Of a DNA stretch of 51,422 nt, positions 23,152-38,342 are shown one piece after another. This DNA comes from Solirubrobacter deserti (GTDB taxonomy: Bacteria > Actinomycetota > Thermoleophilia > Solirubrobacterales > Solirubrobacteraceae), in NCBI RefSeq assembly GCF_027587175.1, contig NZ_JAPCID010000053.1, positions 1-51,422 on the forward strand, read 5' to 3'. The translations under genes were made by a program, and so were the position numbers. Position 1 is the first letter of the stretch, and every line of letters starts with the position of its first letter. The notes under the pieces are model-generated. The model was not told the origin of the DNA, made no database searches, and saw only the letters and a list, made by a program, of their open reading frames with translations.

Positions 23152-24864
23152 ATGCGAATCCTGCCCATGACCGCGTTGCTGGTGCTCGCAACGACCGCAA
23201 ACGCGACAGCTGTTGCTAAAGAGGGACAGTCCCTCTTCAGGAAAGCAGCGCCCGTCGCCGACCTGCAGGCCGACGCGCCGCTGCGCTTCCTTCCCAACGT
23301 CGACGACGACTCCGGCCGCTGCGCCGGCCCGCTCGCCCAGCTGGTCAAGACCGGCTTCGCCCCGGACGAGCCGGCGAAGTGCCACGACGCGGCCGACACG
23401 GTCGTCAATGGCCCCGAGGACGCGGCCGACCTGACCCCGCTGCGGGTCGCCGCGTGGCCGCAGGCACCCGACGACGCGACGGCCACCGTGACCGTCGCCG
23501 GCAACGCGCGCCTGATGCGCGACGGTGCGCAGTTCGCGGGCACGCTGACCGCCGCCGAACTGCGCGCCGGCGTCGAGCTCGGGATCGAAGGGCTGGACGT
23601 CGCCCGCGCGCCCGGCACCGGCGGCGCGGCCTTCACGCTCACGGTCGCGAGCGGCGGGGAGACGGCCACGAACACGCTCACCGGCGAGGTCGCGCCCGTC
23701 CTGTTCCCCGACGCCCGGCAGGCGCCGCAGACGCTCTACGCCCGCCGCGCGCCCACCGAGAAGGAGGTGCGGGCGCGCATCGACGAGGCCAAGTCGGTGT
23801 GGGCGCGCATCCGGCGCGAGATGAAGACCAAGCCGGCCGAGGTGCTCAAGGGCCTGCCCTCGCTCAAGCGCTACCGCCAGGACCCTGAGGGCCTCAAGCG
23901 CTTCGCGGAGCAGGAGATCGAGGCCGCCGGCGACGGCGAGCGCGCGTGGCAGCGCTTCGCCCGCGCCTACAAGAAGACGCTGCAGAAGGCCGCGCCCGTG
24001 CGCGACTTCGAGGGCGCGGTGTTCGCCCAAGACGCGTTCGAGACCGGCATCGCGGCCACGCCGCGCGGGTCGATCCGCGTGTCCGTGCTCGCGCCCGGCG
24101 TCCAGAGCCCGCGCCTGACCGGCCGGCTCGCCGCCGGCGCGGCGTGGCCGTACCAGGAGCTGCGCGGCCGCGACAAGGGCGTGGTGGCGGGTGACTACGA
24201 CGCCACGGGCGACCTCGAGCCGACGCCGCCGGCGCCCGGCGCGCCGCTCGGCAAGCTGCTCGTCGGCAGCGACCCCGGCGACGCGTGGTCGAAGTTCCTG
24301 GCCGCCCAGGGCCAGCAGCCCGTGGTGGAGATCGACACCTCCGCGCTCGCGGTCGGCCACGTCGACGAGATCGTGGCGGTCATCCCGACGACCACCGGCA
24401 AGGGCTGGGTGCTCGCCGTGGCCGACCCGGGCGGGGCGCTGAAACTCGTGCCCAAGGGCGAGCGGCTGGAGCGCGGCGTCGCCCGCGGCAGCCGCACGAT
24501 GGCGCCCGGGCTGGACGCGCTCGCGGCGCGGCTGAAGACCGAGCTCGACGCCGACGTCGTCCGCTTCCCGGTGCTGTTCGGCCCGGGCGACGGCGGGCTC
24601 TACGCCGCCACCGGCAACCCCGTCAACGGGGTGGCCGTCGGCAATCGGACGTTCCTGGCCGCGGACCCGCACGGCCCCGAGCGCGGCGGAAAGGACGTCT
24701 TCAAGGCCGCCATCGCCCATGCCCTCAAGGGGCGCGGAGTCAACCTGCGCTGGGTCGACACGCTGCCGTTCCCGCACGTGCGGCTCGGTGAGACCCACTG
24801 CTACACCAACGCCGTCCGCGACCCGGGCGCGCTCAGACGGTGGTGGGAGGCCGCCGGAGCGTAG
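23152..24864 (+). CDS. Secreted protein-arginine deiminase (PAD) homologue
   Basis: The 570-residue protein has a signal peptide (hydrophobic MTALLVLATTANATAVA). Its C-terminal half matches the PAD catalytic fold that converts protein arginine to citrulline. Visible active-site residues are D294 (in VFAQDAFETGI; PAD4 D350), H403 and D405 (in AVGHVDEIVAVIP; PAD4 H471/D473) and C550 (in GETHCYTNAVR; PAD4 C645). GDLEPTPP with LGKLLVGSDPG aligns with the human GNLEVSPP region. E297 and the Glu of GDLEP could keep the Ca1 site, while the PAD4 E351 position is Ala. A central Ig-like region (about 90-180) fits the PAD middle domain. Residues ~195-280 are helical and basic. It follows an ECF sigma/anti-sigma pair. 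Family membership is strong; the target proteins are unknown. Confidence 0.85.
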   Translation: MRILPMTALLVLATTANATAVAKEGQSLFRKAAPVADLQADAPLRFLPNVDDDSGRCAGPLAQLVKTGFAPDEPAKCHDAADTVVNGPEDAADLTPLRVAAWPQAPDDATATVTVAGNARLMRDGAQFAGTLTAAELRAGVELGIEGLDVARAPGTGGAAFTLTVASGGETATNTLTGEVAPVLFPDARQAPQTLYARRAPTEKEVRARIDEAKSVWARIRREMKTKPAEVLKGLPSLKRYRQDPEGLKRFAEQEIEAAGDGERAWQRFARAYKKTLQKAAPVRDFEGAVFAQDAFETGIAATPRGSIRVSVLAPGVQSPRLTGRLAAGAAWPYQELRGRDKGVVAGDYDATGDLEPTPPAPGAPLGKLLVGSDPGDAWSKFLAAQGQQPVVEIDTSALAVGHVDEIVAVIPTTTGKGWVLAVADPGGALKLVPKGERLERGVARGSRTMAPGLDALAARLKTELDADVVRFPVLFGPGDGGLYAATGNPVNGVAVGNRTFLAADPHGPERGGKDVFKAAIAHALKGRGVNLRWVDTLPFPHVRLGETHCYTNAVRDPGALRRWWEAAGA

Positions 24865-24930
24865 ACTCGCGCGCCGACGGCCAACTTCGGGCTTGCGAGC
24901 CCGCCGTACAGGGAAGGCAACCGAGCGACC

Positions 24931-27111
<2,181 letters not shown>

Positions 27112-27127
27112 TGGGGTGATCTGCGCG

Positions 27128-27152
27128 GTGGTGTCGCTGCCTGCGACACCAC
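27128..27152 (+). terminator. Hairpin after glgB
   Basis: A 9-bp stem (27128-27136 with 27144-27152) encloses a 7-base loop, with further pairing possible after one bulge. It lies 17 bp after the glgB stop within a 168-bp gap. No T-run follows. Confidence 0.5.
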
Positions 27153-27279
27153 GCGGCCCTCCGTGTGGAGAACGCTTTCCGCCAGCAAACGGCCCACGGC
27201 CAAGGATTCCGGGTACGACGGGCGGGCGCGGGAGCGCGGGCGCGTCAAGACGGCGGGCACCGGGCCGATGTAACGAGGT

Positions 27280-28251
27280 GTGGAAGAAGAACGCCGCCTC
27301 ATGGGTCCGGTCTCCGGGCTGCTCTGGCTCGCCGCGACGGTCGTCGCGGTGGTGTGCCGCTTCGTGCCCGGCGCACCCGACGGTCATGACGCGCTGTTCT
27401 GGGGCCTCGCCGGCTTCACGGCGGCCTACTCCGTCGCCTGCATCACGCGGCTGATCCCCTGGCACAGGGTCTCCATCGAAGGCCACGCGATCACGGTCGT
27501 GGCCTGCCAGCCGCTCGTCGCGACGGCCCTCTACGTCACGGGTGGCGCCGACGCCTACCTCGGCCCGGTGCTCGTGCTGCCGATGCTCTACGTCGCCTAC
27601 TTCTTCCCGCTGCGCTACGCGGTCCCGCTCGGCGCCGTCGAGATCCTCACCTACGCCTCCCCGCTGCTGGCCGGTGACCAGGGCCACATGCTCGTGCACC
27701 GCACGATCTCGTACGCGGTCGCCTACGTCGGCCTGGTCGCCACGATCCAGTTCCTCAAGCGCCGCCTGGTCGCGGCGGAGCGCCACCAGCACCGGATCGC
27801 GCGCGTGGACCCGCTGACCGGGCTCGCGAACCGGCGCGCATTCGACGAGGCGCTGGACGCCGCCTTCGCGGACGACCGTACGTTCACCGCCGCGCTGGTC
27901 GACATCGACTACTTCAAGCAGATCAACGACCGCTTCGGCCACACCACGGGCGACCGCGTCCTGCGCGAGCTGGCCGCGCACGCCTCGGCCGCGGTGCGCT
28001 CCGGTGATTGCCTGGCCCGCATCGGCGGCGACGAGTTCGCGCTCGTGGCCCCGGGCGCGGGCGCCGAGACCGCCGAGCGGCTCAGCGAGACCCTGCGCGC
28101 CGCCGGTCTGCGCGTGGACGCCGGCGACGGCCCGGTCTCACTCACCGTCGTCGCCGCCGTCCATCCCACCGACGGCGAGGACCGCGCCACGCTGTTGCGC
28201 GCCCTCGACCGCCGGCTGCACGACATCAAGGACGCGCGCGCTTCACGCTGA
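27280..28251 (+). CDS. Membrane diguanylate cyclase (GGDEF protein)
   Basis: The 323-residue protein (GTG 27280; ATG 27301 is an alternative start) has five or six hydrophobic segments in its first ~160 residues, for example LLWLAATVVAVVCRFV and VAYVGLVATIQFL. It then has a GGDEF domain with DPLTGLANRRAFDEALD, VDIDYFKQINDRFGHTTGD and an intact GGDEF at 249-253. An RxxD inhibitory site (RSGD) sits five residues before GGDEF. It should make cyclic di-GMP from GTP and be feedback inhibited. No EAL or HD-GYP domain is encoded nearby. Its 3' end overlaps the convergent fibronectin-type repeat gene by 26 bp. Confidence 0.9.
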   Translation: MEEERRLMGPVSGLLWLAATVVAVVCRFVPGAPDGHDALFWGLAGFTAAYSVACITRLIPWHRVSIEGHAITVVACQPLVATALYVTGGADAYLGPVLVLPMLYVAYFFPLRYAVPLGAVEILTYASPLLAGDQGHMLVHRTISYAVAYVGLVATIQFLKRRLVAAERHQHRIARVDPLTGLANRRAFDEALDAAFADDRTFTAALVDIDYFKQINDRFGHTTGDRVLRELAAHASAAVRSGDCLARIGGDEFALVAPGAGAETAERLSETLRAAGLRVDAGDGPVSLTVVAAVHPTDGEDRATLLRALDRRLHDIKDARASR

Positions 28252-29452
28252 CGACGCGGCTCGTACCGGACACGTGCAGGCCGTTGTCGCGCGGGTTCAC
28301 GACGACGCGGTAGTTCATGGTGCGGCTGCGCGAGCGCGTGAACGTGAAGGTGTAGCGGGAGCGGTCGCCGGACAGCGCGGACACGTTCGTCCGCGTCACC
28401 GGGATCCAGCGACCGCTCCGCGACTGGCGCTGGAGCGAGGCCCGGCCACTGGGCACCGATGGCCAGATCGTGCCCGTCACCCGGGTACGGCGGGTGGAGA
28501 CACGGCTCGTCTTCAGCCCCACTTTGACGGCCACGTTGATGGTGGAGACGCCGCTGGTGACCACGTTCGGGGTGCGTGTGGCGACGCGCAGGCGCGTGGT
28601 GGCGAACAGCGGCGGGACGGTCAGGGTGAAGGCGCCCGAGCTGCTGGAGTTGGCCGTCGCAACGGGAATCCAGGCGCCCTGGAACGGGAAGTCGAGCTTC
28701 TCCACGGCGACCGGTGTCGTGCCGGAGCCGCTCACCGTGCCGGTGATCGTGAGGCCGCTGCCCCAGGTCGGCCGGACGGTCGACGGCGTGATCGCGACGC
28801 CGGTCGGCACGCGCGGCGTCGTGAACGTGCGGTTGCTCGTGCGCGCCACGCCGGCGGCGCTCGTGGCCACGGCGCGGAAGTTGTAGCGGGTGTTCGGCCG
28901 CAGGCCGCCGATCGCGGCGCTCACCGAGACGGTCGAGGTGCCCGCGCCGATCGCCTGCGGCGGCGTGCGGGTGCCGTAGGACGTCGAGGTCCCGTACTCG
29001 AAGTAGACGTTCGTCGCCAGCCCGCGCGGGTTCACGCCCGCGTTGAGCGTGGCCGTGGTGCCGGTCACGGCCGTGGCGGCACGGCTGGACATCGACGGCA
29101 GCGAAGGCGCGCTCGCGGTGCGGAAGGTGCGGTCCCCACCGGTCACGGGGGTGCCGCCGGCCTGGTTGGCCACGATCCGGTAGTGGTAGGTGGTGTTCGC
29201 CGACAACCCGCTGAGCTGCGCCCGGGCGGGGACGTCGGCGCTGCCGCTGCCGGCGTCCACGTCGGGCGTGGTCAGGCCGTAGGAGGTCGAGGTCCCGTAC
29301 TCGAAGCGGTAGGTCGTCGCCGCTCCGTTCGGGTTCACGACGCCGGTGAGCGCGGCCGAGCCCGTGGTCACGGACTCCGCCGCGCCGGTGGACGCGGTCG
29401 GGGCGGCCTGCGCGGCGAAAAGGGCGCTGACGAGAAGGGCGGCGATCTGCAT
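28226..29452 (-). CDS. Secreted protein with two fibronectin type III-like repeats
   Basis: The 408-residue protein has a signal peptide (MQIAALLVSALFAAQAAPTA). Two Fn3-like repeats follow, each with the typical VNPNGAATTYRFEYGTSTSY pattern (first about 25-120, second about 122-215; the second has VNPRGLATNVYFEYG). The C-terminal half contains further beta domains (GSGLTITGTVSGSG, then RVTGTIWPSVPSGRASLQRQ) that look like structural surface modules. No catalytic motif is seen. An adhesive or structural extracellular role is likely but not proven. It diverges from the nucleoside hydrolase gene across 40 bp containing a perfect inverted repeat. Confidence 0.8.
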   Translation of the reverse strand: MQIAALLVSALFAAQAAPTASTGAAESVTTGSAALTGVVNPNGAATTYRFEYGTSTSYGLTTPDVDAGSGSADVPARAQLSGLSANTTYHYRIVANQAGGTPVTGGDRTFRTASAPSLPSMSSRAATAVTGTTATLNAGVNPRGLATNVYFEYGTSTSYGTRTPPQAIGAGTSTVSVSAAIGGLRPNTRYNFRAVATSAAGVARTSNRTFTTPRVPTGVAITPSTVRPTWGSGLTITGTVSGSGTTPVAVEKLDFPFQGAWIPVATANSSSSGAFTLTVPPLFATTRLRVATRTPNVVTSGVSTINVAVKVGLKTSRVSTRRTRVTGTIWPSVPSGRASLQRQSRSGRWIPVTRTNVSALSGDRSRYTFTFTRSRSRTMNYRVVVNPRDNGLHVSGTSRVVSVKRARP

Positions 29453-29457
29453 GGCAG

Positions 29458-29471
29458 GCGTGTGAACACGC
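29458..29471. promoter_or_regulatory. Perfect inverted repeat between divergent genes
   Basis: GCGTGT and ACACGC are separated by GA in the 40-bp gap between the fibronectin-repeat gene and the nucleoside hydrolase operon. The element begins 6 bp upstream of the minus-strand ATG. It could be an operator for the divergent pair; the evidence is symmetry alone. Confidence 0.3.
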
Positions 29472-29492
29472 GGCCCGCTTGAATGATGCGCC

Positions 29493-30422
29493 ATGCCGAA
29501 GACGCCGGTCATCATCGATTGCGACCCGGGCCACGACGACGCGATGGCCCTGCTGCTCGCGCTCGCGAGCGAAGAGCTGGAGGTCGTGGCGGTCACGACC
29601 GTGGCCGGGAACCAGACGCTCGACAAGGTCACGGCGAACGCCATCCGTGTCCTCGACGTCGCCGAGGCCGACCACATCCCGGTCGCCGCGGGTGCCGACC
29701 GCCCGCTCGTGCACGACACGGCCCGCGTGGCCGATGAAGTGCACGGCGAGACGGGTCTCGACGGTCCCGACCTCCCGCCGCCGTCACGCGCGCCGGAGCC
29801 GCTGCACGCGGTCGAGCTGATGGCGCGCGAGCTGCGCGAGCGTCCGCTGACGATCGTCGCCGTCGGCCCGCTGACGAACGTCGCGCTGCTGATCGCGATG
29901 TACCCCGAGCTGGTCGAGAGCATCGAGGACATCGTCGTCATGGGCGGTGCGATCGGGCTCGGCAACGTCACGCCCAGCGCGGAGTTCAATATCTGGTGCG
30001 ACCCGGAGGCGGCCAAGCGCGTCTTCGAGTCCGACGCCGACGTGACGATGATCGGCCTCGACGTCACGCATCGGGCCATGCTGAGCGCGGCGCGCGCGGA
30101 GCAACTGCGCTCCACCGGCCGCGCGGGCGCGGTCGTCGCCGATCTGCACGCGTTCTACCGACGGTTCCATCTCGAGGTCTATGGGCATGACGACACCCCA
30201 GTGCACGATGCCCTCGCCGTCGCCCACGTGATCGACCCCCAGATCCTGCGCACCGCGCAGCTCAGCGTCGAGCTCGACGTCACCCAAGGCCCCTGCCGCG
30301 GGCGGACCGTCGTCGACCAGCTGCGCCGCACGGACCGCCCCGCCAACGCGCACGTCGCCGTCGACGTCGACGCGGACCGCTTCATCGACCTGTTGACCGG
30401 ACGGATCGGCTCGCTGGCGTGA
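29493..30422 (+). CDS. Nucleoside hydrolase (IUNH family)
   Basis: The 309-residue enzyme hydrolyses the N-glycosidic bond of ribonucleosides to give base and ribose. The calcium-binding Asp cluster is present in IIDCDPGHDDAMALLLAL. Further motifs are TVAGNQTLDKVTANA, VGPLTNVALLI, VVMGGAIGLGNVTP with AEFNIWCDPEAA, and TPVHDALAVAHVID with the active-site His-Asp. Length matches the ~310-residue family. It overlaps treZ by 4 bp (GTGA), making it the first gene of a nucleoside hydrolase-treZ-glgX-treY operon, an unexpected partner for glucan genes. The exact nucleoside preference cannot be read from the sequence. Confidence 0.92.
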   Translation: MPKTPVIIDCDPGHDDAMALLLALASEELEVVAVTTVAGNQTLDKVTANAIRVLDVAEADHIPVAAGADRPLVHDTARVADEVHGETGLDGPDLPPPSRAPEPLHAVELMARELRERPLTIVAVGPLTNVALLIAMYPELVESIEDIVVMGGAIGLGNVTPSAEFNIWCDPEAAKRVFESDADVTMIGLDVTHRAMLSAARAEQLRSTGRAGAVVADLHAFYRRFHLEVYGHDDTPVHDALAVAHVIDPQILRTAQLSVELDVTQGPCRGRTVVDQLRRTDRPANAHVAVDVDADRFIDLLTGRIGSLA

Positions 30423-32145
30423 GCGCCGACTACCCCTTCCTGCGCCGGCTCGGCGCGTTCCCGGGCCGCCACGGCCGCACGGAGTTCCGCGTCTGGGCGC
30501 CGGACCCGACCGAGGTCCTGCTGCGTGCGGCCGGTGCCGATCACGCGCTCGACCTGGTCGGGCACGGCATCTACGAGGCCGTCCTGGACGTCCCCGCCGG
30601 TACGGACTACGAGTACGTGATCGACGGCGAGCCGCTGCCGGACCCGTGCTCGCGCTGGCAGCCACAGGGCCTGCGCGGCCCGTCGCGCGTCTTGGACCCG
30701 GAGGCGTTCGAGTGGACCGACAACGCGTTCCGCACGCCCGGACTGCACGACGCCGTCATCTACGAGCTGCACGTGGGCACGTTCTCGCCCGAGGGGACGT
30801 TCGCGGGCGCGATCCCGTACCTGCAGGGCCTGGCCGAGCTGGGCGTGACCGTGCTCGAGCTGATGCCCGTGGCCGAGTTCCCGGGCGCGCGCGGCTGGAG
30901 CTACGACGGCGTCTACTTGAGCGCCGCCCAGTCCTCCTACGGCGGCCCGGAACAGCTGCAGAAGCTGATCGACGCCGCGCACGCCGCGGGCCTGGCCGTG
31001 ATCCTGGACGTCGTCTACAACCACATCGGCGCCTCCGGCAACAAGGCCGTGCTCGCCTACGGCCCGTACTTCACGCACAAGCACGAGACGCCCTGGGGCG
31101 CTTCCCTCAACGTCGACGGCGAGCACTCCGACGCCGTCCGCGAGTGGGTGTGCCAGAGCGCGGAGCAGTGGATCCGCGACTTCCACTTCGACGGCCTGCG
31201 CCTGGACGCGATCCACGCCATCGTGGACTCCAGCCCCGAGCACCTCGTGGCCGAGGTCACCCGCCGCGTGCATGCGATCAACCCGGGCGCGCTCGTGATC
31301 GCCGAGTCCGGCATGAACGACCCGAAGGTCATGCGCGTCCCGGAGCTCGGCGGCTACGGCTGCGACGCCGCCTGGGCGGACGACTTCCACCACGCGCTGC
31401 GCGTCCTGCTCACGGGCGAGACGCAGGGCTGGTATGAGGAGTTCGACTCGATGGAGCTCCTCGCCAAGGCCTTCCGGCGCCCGCACGTCCACGACGGCAA
31501 CTACTCGACGTTCCGCAAGCGCCGCTTCGGGGCGCCGGCCTTCGATGTGGGCCCGGAGCACTTCGTCGTCTTCTCCGCCGATCACGACCAGGTCGGCAAC
31601 CGCGCGTTCGGCGACCGCCTGCCCGTGGAGACGCGCCCGCTCGCGGCGTTCTGCACGCTTTTGTCACCCTTCACGCCGATGCTCTTCCAGGGCGAGGAAT
31701 ACGGCGAGCGGGCGCCGTTCCAGTTCTTCACGGACCACATCGACCCGGAGATCGCCGACGCCACGCGCGAGGGGCGCCGGCGCGAGTTCGCCTCCTTCGC
31801 CGCGTTCGCCGGCGAGGAGGTGCCCGACCCGCAGGACCCGGAGACCTTCCAGCGTTCCAAGCTGACGCGCGAAGGCGAGCCCGCGGGCCTGCTGGAGCTG
31901 CACCGCGAGCTGCTGCGCGTCCGGCGCGAGCTGCCCGCGGGCGATGTCGAAGACGTGACCTTTGACGAGCGGGCCGGCTGGCTCGCCGTCAAGCGCGGTG
32001 ACTACACGCTGCTGGCGAACTTCGCCCGCGCGACCGTGCATGTGCCCCGAGAGCAGACCGAGGAACTAGTGCTAGCCACCCACGAGCCCACGCTCGAACC
32101 AGGATTCGTCGTCCTCCCGCCGTTGTCCGGAGCGCTGGTCCGCTG

Positions 32146-32146
<1 letters not shown>
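30419..32146 (+). CDS. treZ: Malto-oligosyltrehalose trehalohydrolase
   Basis: The 575-residue GH13_10 enzyme releases trehalose from maltooligosyltrehalose made by TreY. An N-terminal beta domain (EFRVWAPDPTEVLLRA) is followed by the barrel: IYELHVGTFSPEGTF, GVTVLELMPVAEFPGARGWS, VILDVVYNHIGASGN, FDGLRLDAIHAIVDSSPEHL (nucleophile Asp), LVIAESGMNDPKV (acid/base Glu) and FSADHDQVGNRAFGDRL (third Asp). FQGEEYGERAPFQFFTDH is a TreZ hallmark. The length matches the family (about 560-600). It overlaps the nucleoside hydrolase gene upstream and shares one base with glgX downstream. Confidence 0.95.
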
Positions 32147-34262
<2,116 letters not shown>

Positions 34263-34266
<4 letters not shown>

Positions 34267-36194
34267 CCGAGCTGCGCGCGACCTACCGACTGCAGCTCGC
34301 CGGCGACTTCGGGTTCGCCGCCGCGCGCGAGCTCGTCCCGTACCTGGCGGAGCTCGGCGTCTCGCACGTGTACCTGCCGCCGTCGTTCCAGGCTCGCGAG
34401 GGCTCGATGCACGGCTACGACGTCGTCGATCCGGGCTCGATCTCGAACGAGCTGGGCGGCGAGGCCGAGTTCATGGCCCTGGTCGAGGCCGCGCGCGAGC
34501 ACGGGCTGGGCGTGATCCTCGACATCGTCCCGAACCACATGGCGACGGACGAGAAGAACCGCTACTGGAGCGATCCGGAGCTCAAGACCAAGTTCTTCGA
34601 CATCGACGAGCAGACGGGCCGGCACCGGCGCTTCTTCGACATCGACCACCTCGCGGCGGTCCGCCAAGAGGACCCGGAGGTGTTCGAGGAGACGCACCGG
34701 CTGGCGCTGCAGCTGGTCCGCGACGGCGTTGTCGACGGGCTGCGGATCGACCACCCGGACGGGCTCGCCGACCCCGCCGGGTACCTGGAGCGGCTGCGCG
34801 AGGGCGGCGCCGAGCACGTGTGGGTGGAGAAGATCCTCGACCCGGGCGAGCCGCTGCGCGACTGGCCGATCGAGGGGACCGTCGGCTACGAGTTCCTCAA
34901 CGACGTCGCCGCGCTGTTCGTCGACCCGGCCGGCGAGGCGCCGCTCACGGACCTGTGGGTGGAAGTGAGCGGGGACGACCGCCGCTTCGGTGAGCTCGCG
35001 TTCGAGGCCAAGCTCGAGCAGGCGCGGACGGCGTTCGCGCCGGAGGTCGAGCGGCTGCTGCGCGAGGCGCCGGAGCGCGTGGCCGGGCTCGAGCGCGCGC
35101 TCGCCTCGCTGCCGGTGTACCGGACCTACGTGGAGCCGTGGTCGGGGAAGGTGACCGACGAGGACCGGCACGCGGTCGCCGAGGCCGGGCTGCCCGCGTC
35201 GCTGGCCTCGAAGCTGCTGCTCGAGGTGCCGGGCTGGGAGGCGTTCGTGACGCGCTTCCAGCAGACGACGCCGCCCGTGATGGCCAAGGGCGTCGAGGAC
35301 ACGGCGTTCTACCGCTACGCGCGGCTGCTGGCGCTCAACGACGTCGGCGGCGACCCGTCGCGCTTCAACGTGAGTGTCTCGGACTTCCACCGCGGCAACG
35401 CGGAGCGGGCCGCGCGCTTCCCGAACAACCTCCTGGTCACCCAGACGCACGACACCAAGCGCTCCGGCGACGTGCGCGCGCGGATCGGCGCGCTGGCGGG
35501 GATGGCGGATGAGTTCGCCTCGCACGTGCAGAACTGGCTGTCGGTCTGCCGCTCTTTGACGTCCGGCGGCGCGCCGACCCCGGTCGAGCAGCTGTTCATC
35601 TTCCAGACGCTGCTGGGCGTGTGGCCGATCTCCGAGGAGCGCCTGGAGCAGTACCTCGAGAAGGCGATGCGCGAGGCCAAGCAGCACACGACCTGGGTGG
35701 AGGTCGACTCCGAGCACGAGGCGGCGGTCCAGCAGTTCGCCCGCGCGCTGCTCACGCACCGCGACTTCCTGCGCACGTTCCTTCCGTTCCAGGAGCAGGT
35801 GGCCGAGGCCGGCGACCGCGCCGCGCTGGGCCAGCTGGCGCTCAAGCTGACCGTTCCGGGCGTGCCCGACATCTACCAGGGCGACGAGCTGCTGTGCCTG
35901 TCGCTGGTCGACCCCGACAACCGCCGGCCGGTCGACTGGGACGAGCGCCGCGCGGCGCTGGCGAGCGAGACGCCGCCGGCGAAGCTCGAGCTGATCCGCT
36001 CCGCGCTCGCGTTGCGTGCGCGGCGCGCCGAGGCGTTCGCGGGCGCGTACGAGCCGGTCGAGGCGGGCGAGGACGTGGTCGCGTTCACCCGCGGCGGCGA
36101 GGTCTTCGTGGCCGCGCGGCTGCGTGGGGAAGGCGAGCTGCCGCGCCCGGACGGCGCGTGGACCGAGGTCTTCAGCCGCGACGGGCTGTTGCTT

Positions 36195-36209
<15 letters not shown>
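34263..36209 (+). CDS. treY: Maltooligosyltrehalose synthase
   Basis: The 648-residue GH13_26 enzyme converts the reducing-end linkage of malto-oligosaccharides to a trehalose linkage. Hallmarks are ATYRLQLAGDFGFAAARELV, YLAELGVSHVYLPPSFQA, GSMHGYDVVDPGSISNELGG, VDGLRIDHPDGLADPAGYL (nucleophile Asp), VWVEKILDPGEPL (acid/base Glu), GTVGYEFLNDVAALFVDP and LLVTQTHDTKRSGDVRARI. Many TreY proteins have 700-780 residues, so this is a compact version with the core complete. The GTG start overlaps the glgX stop. The last 15 bp overlap the convergent VCBS-repeat gene. Confidence 0.94.
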
Positions 36210-38297
<2,088 letters not shown>

Positions 38298-38342
38298 CGA
38301 CGCGCGACGCTAATCCATGGCGCGCGCGGGCGTCAAGGCGCG

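Noticed and set aside
24888-24903. Small hairpin before glgB (CGGGCT/AGCCCG)
   Set aside because: The stem has only six pairs and lies between two genes on the same strand, so I cannot tell a terminator from chance.
27112-27279. Small gene between glgB and the GGDEF gene
   Set aside because: Frames in this gap are low-complexity and lack a supported start; the gap holds only a hairpin.
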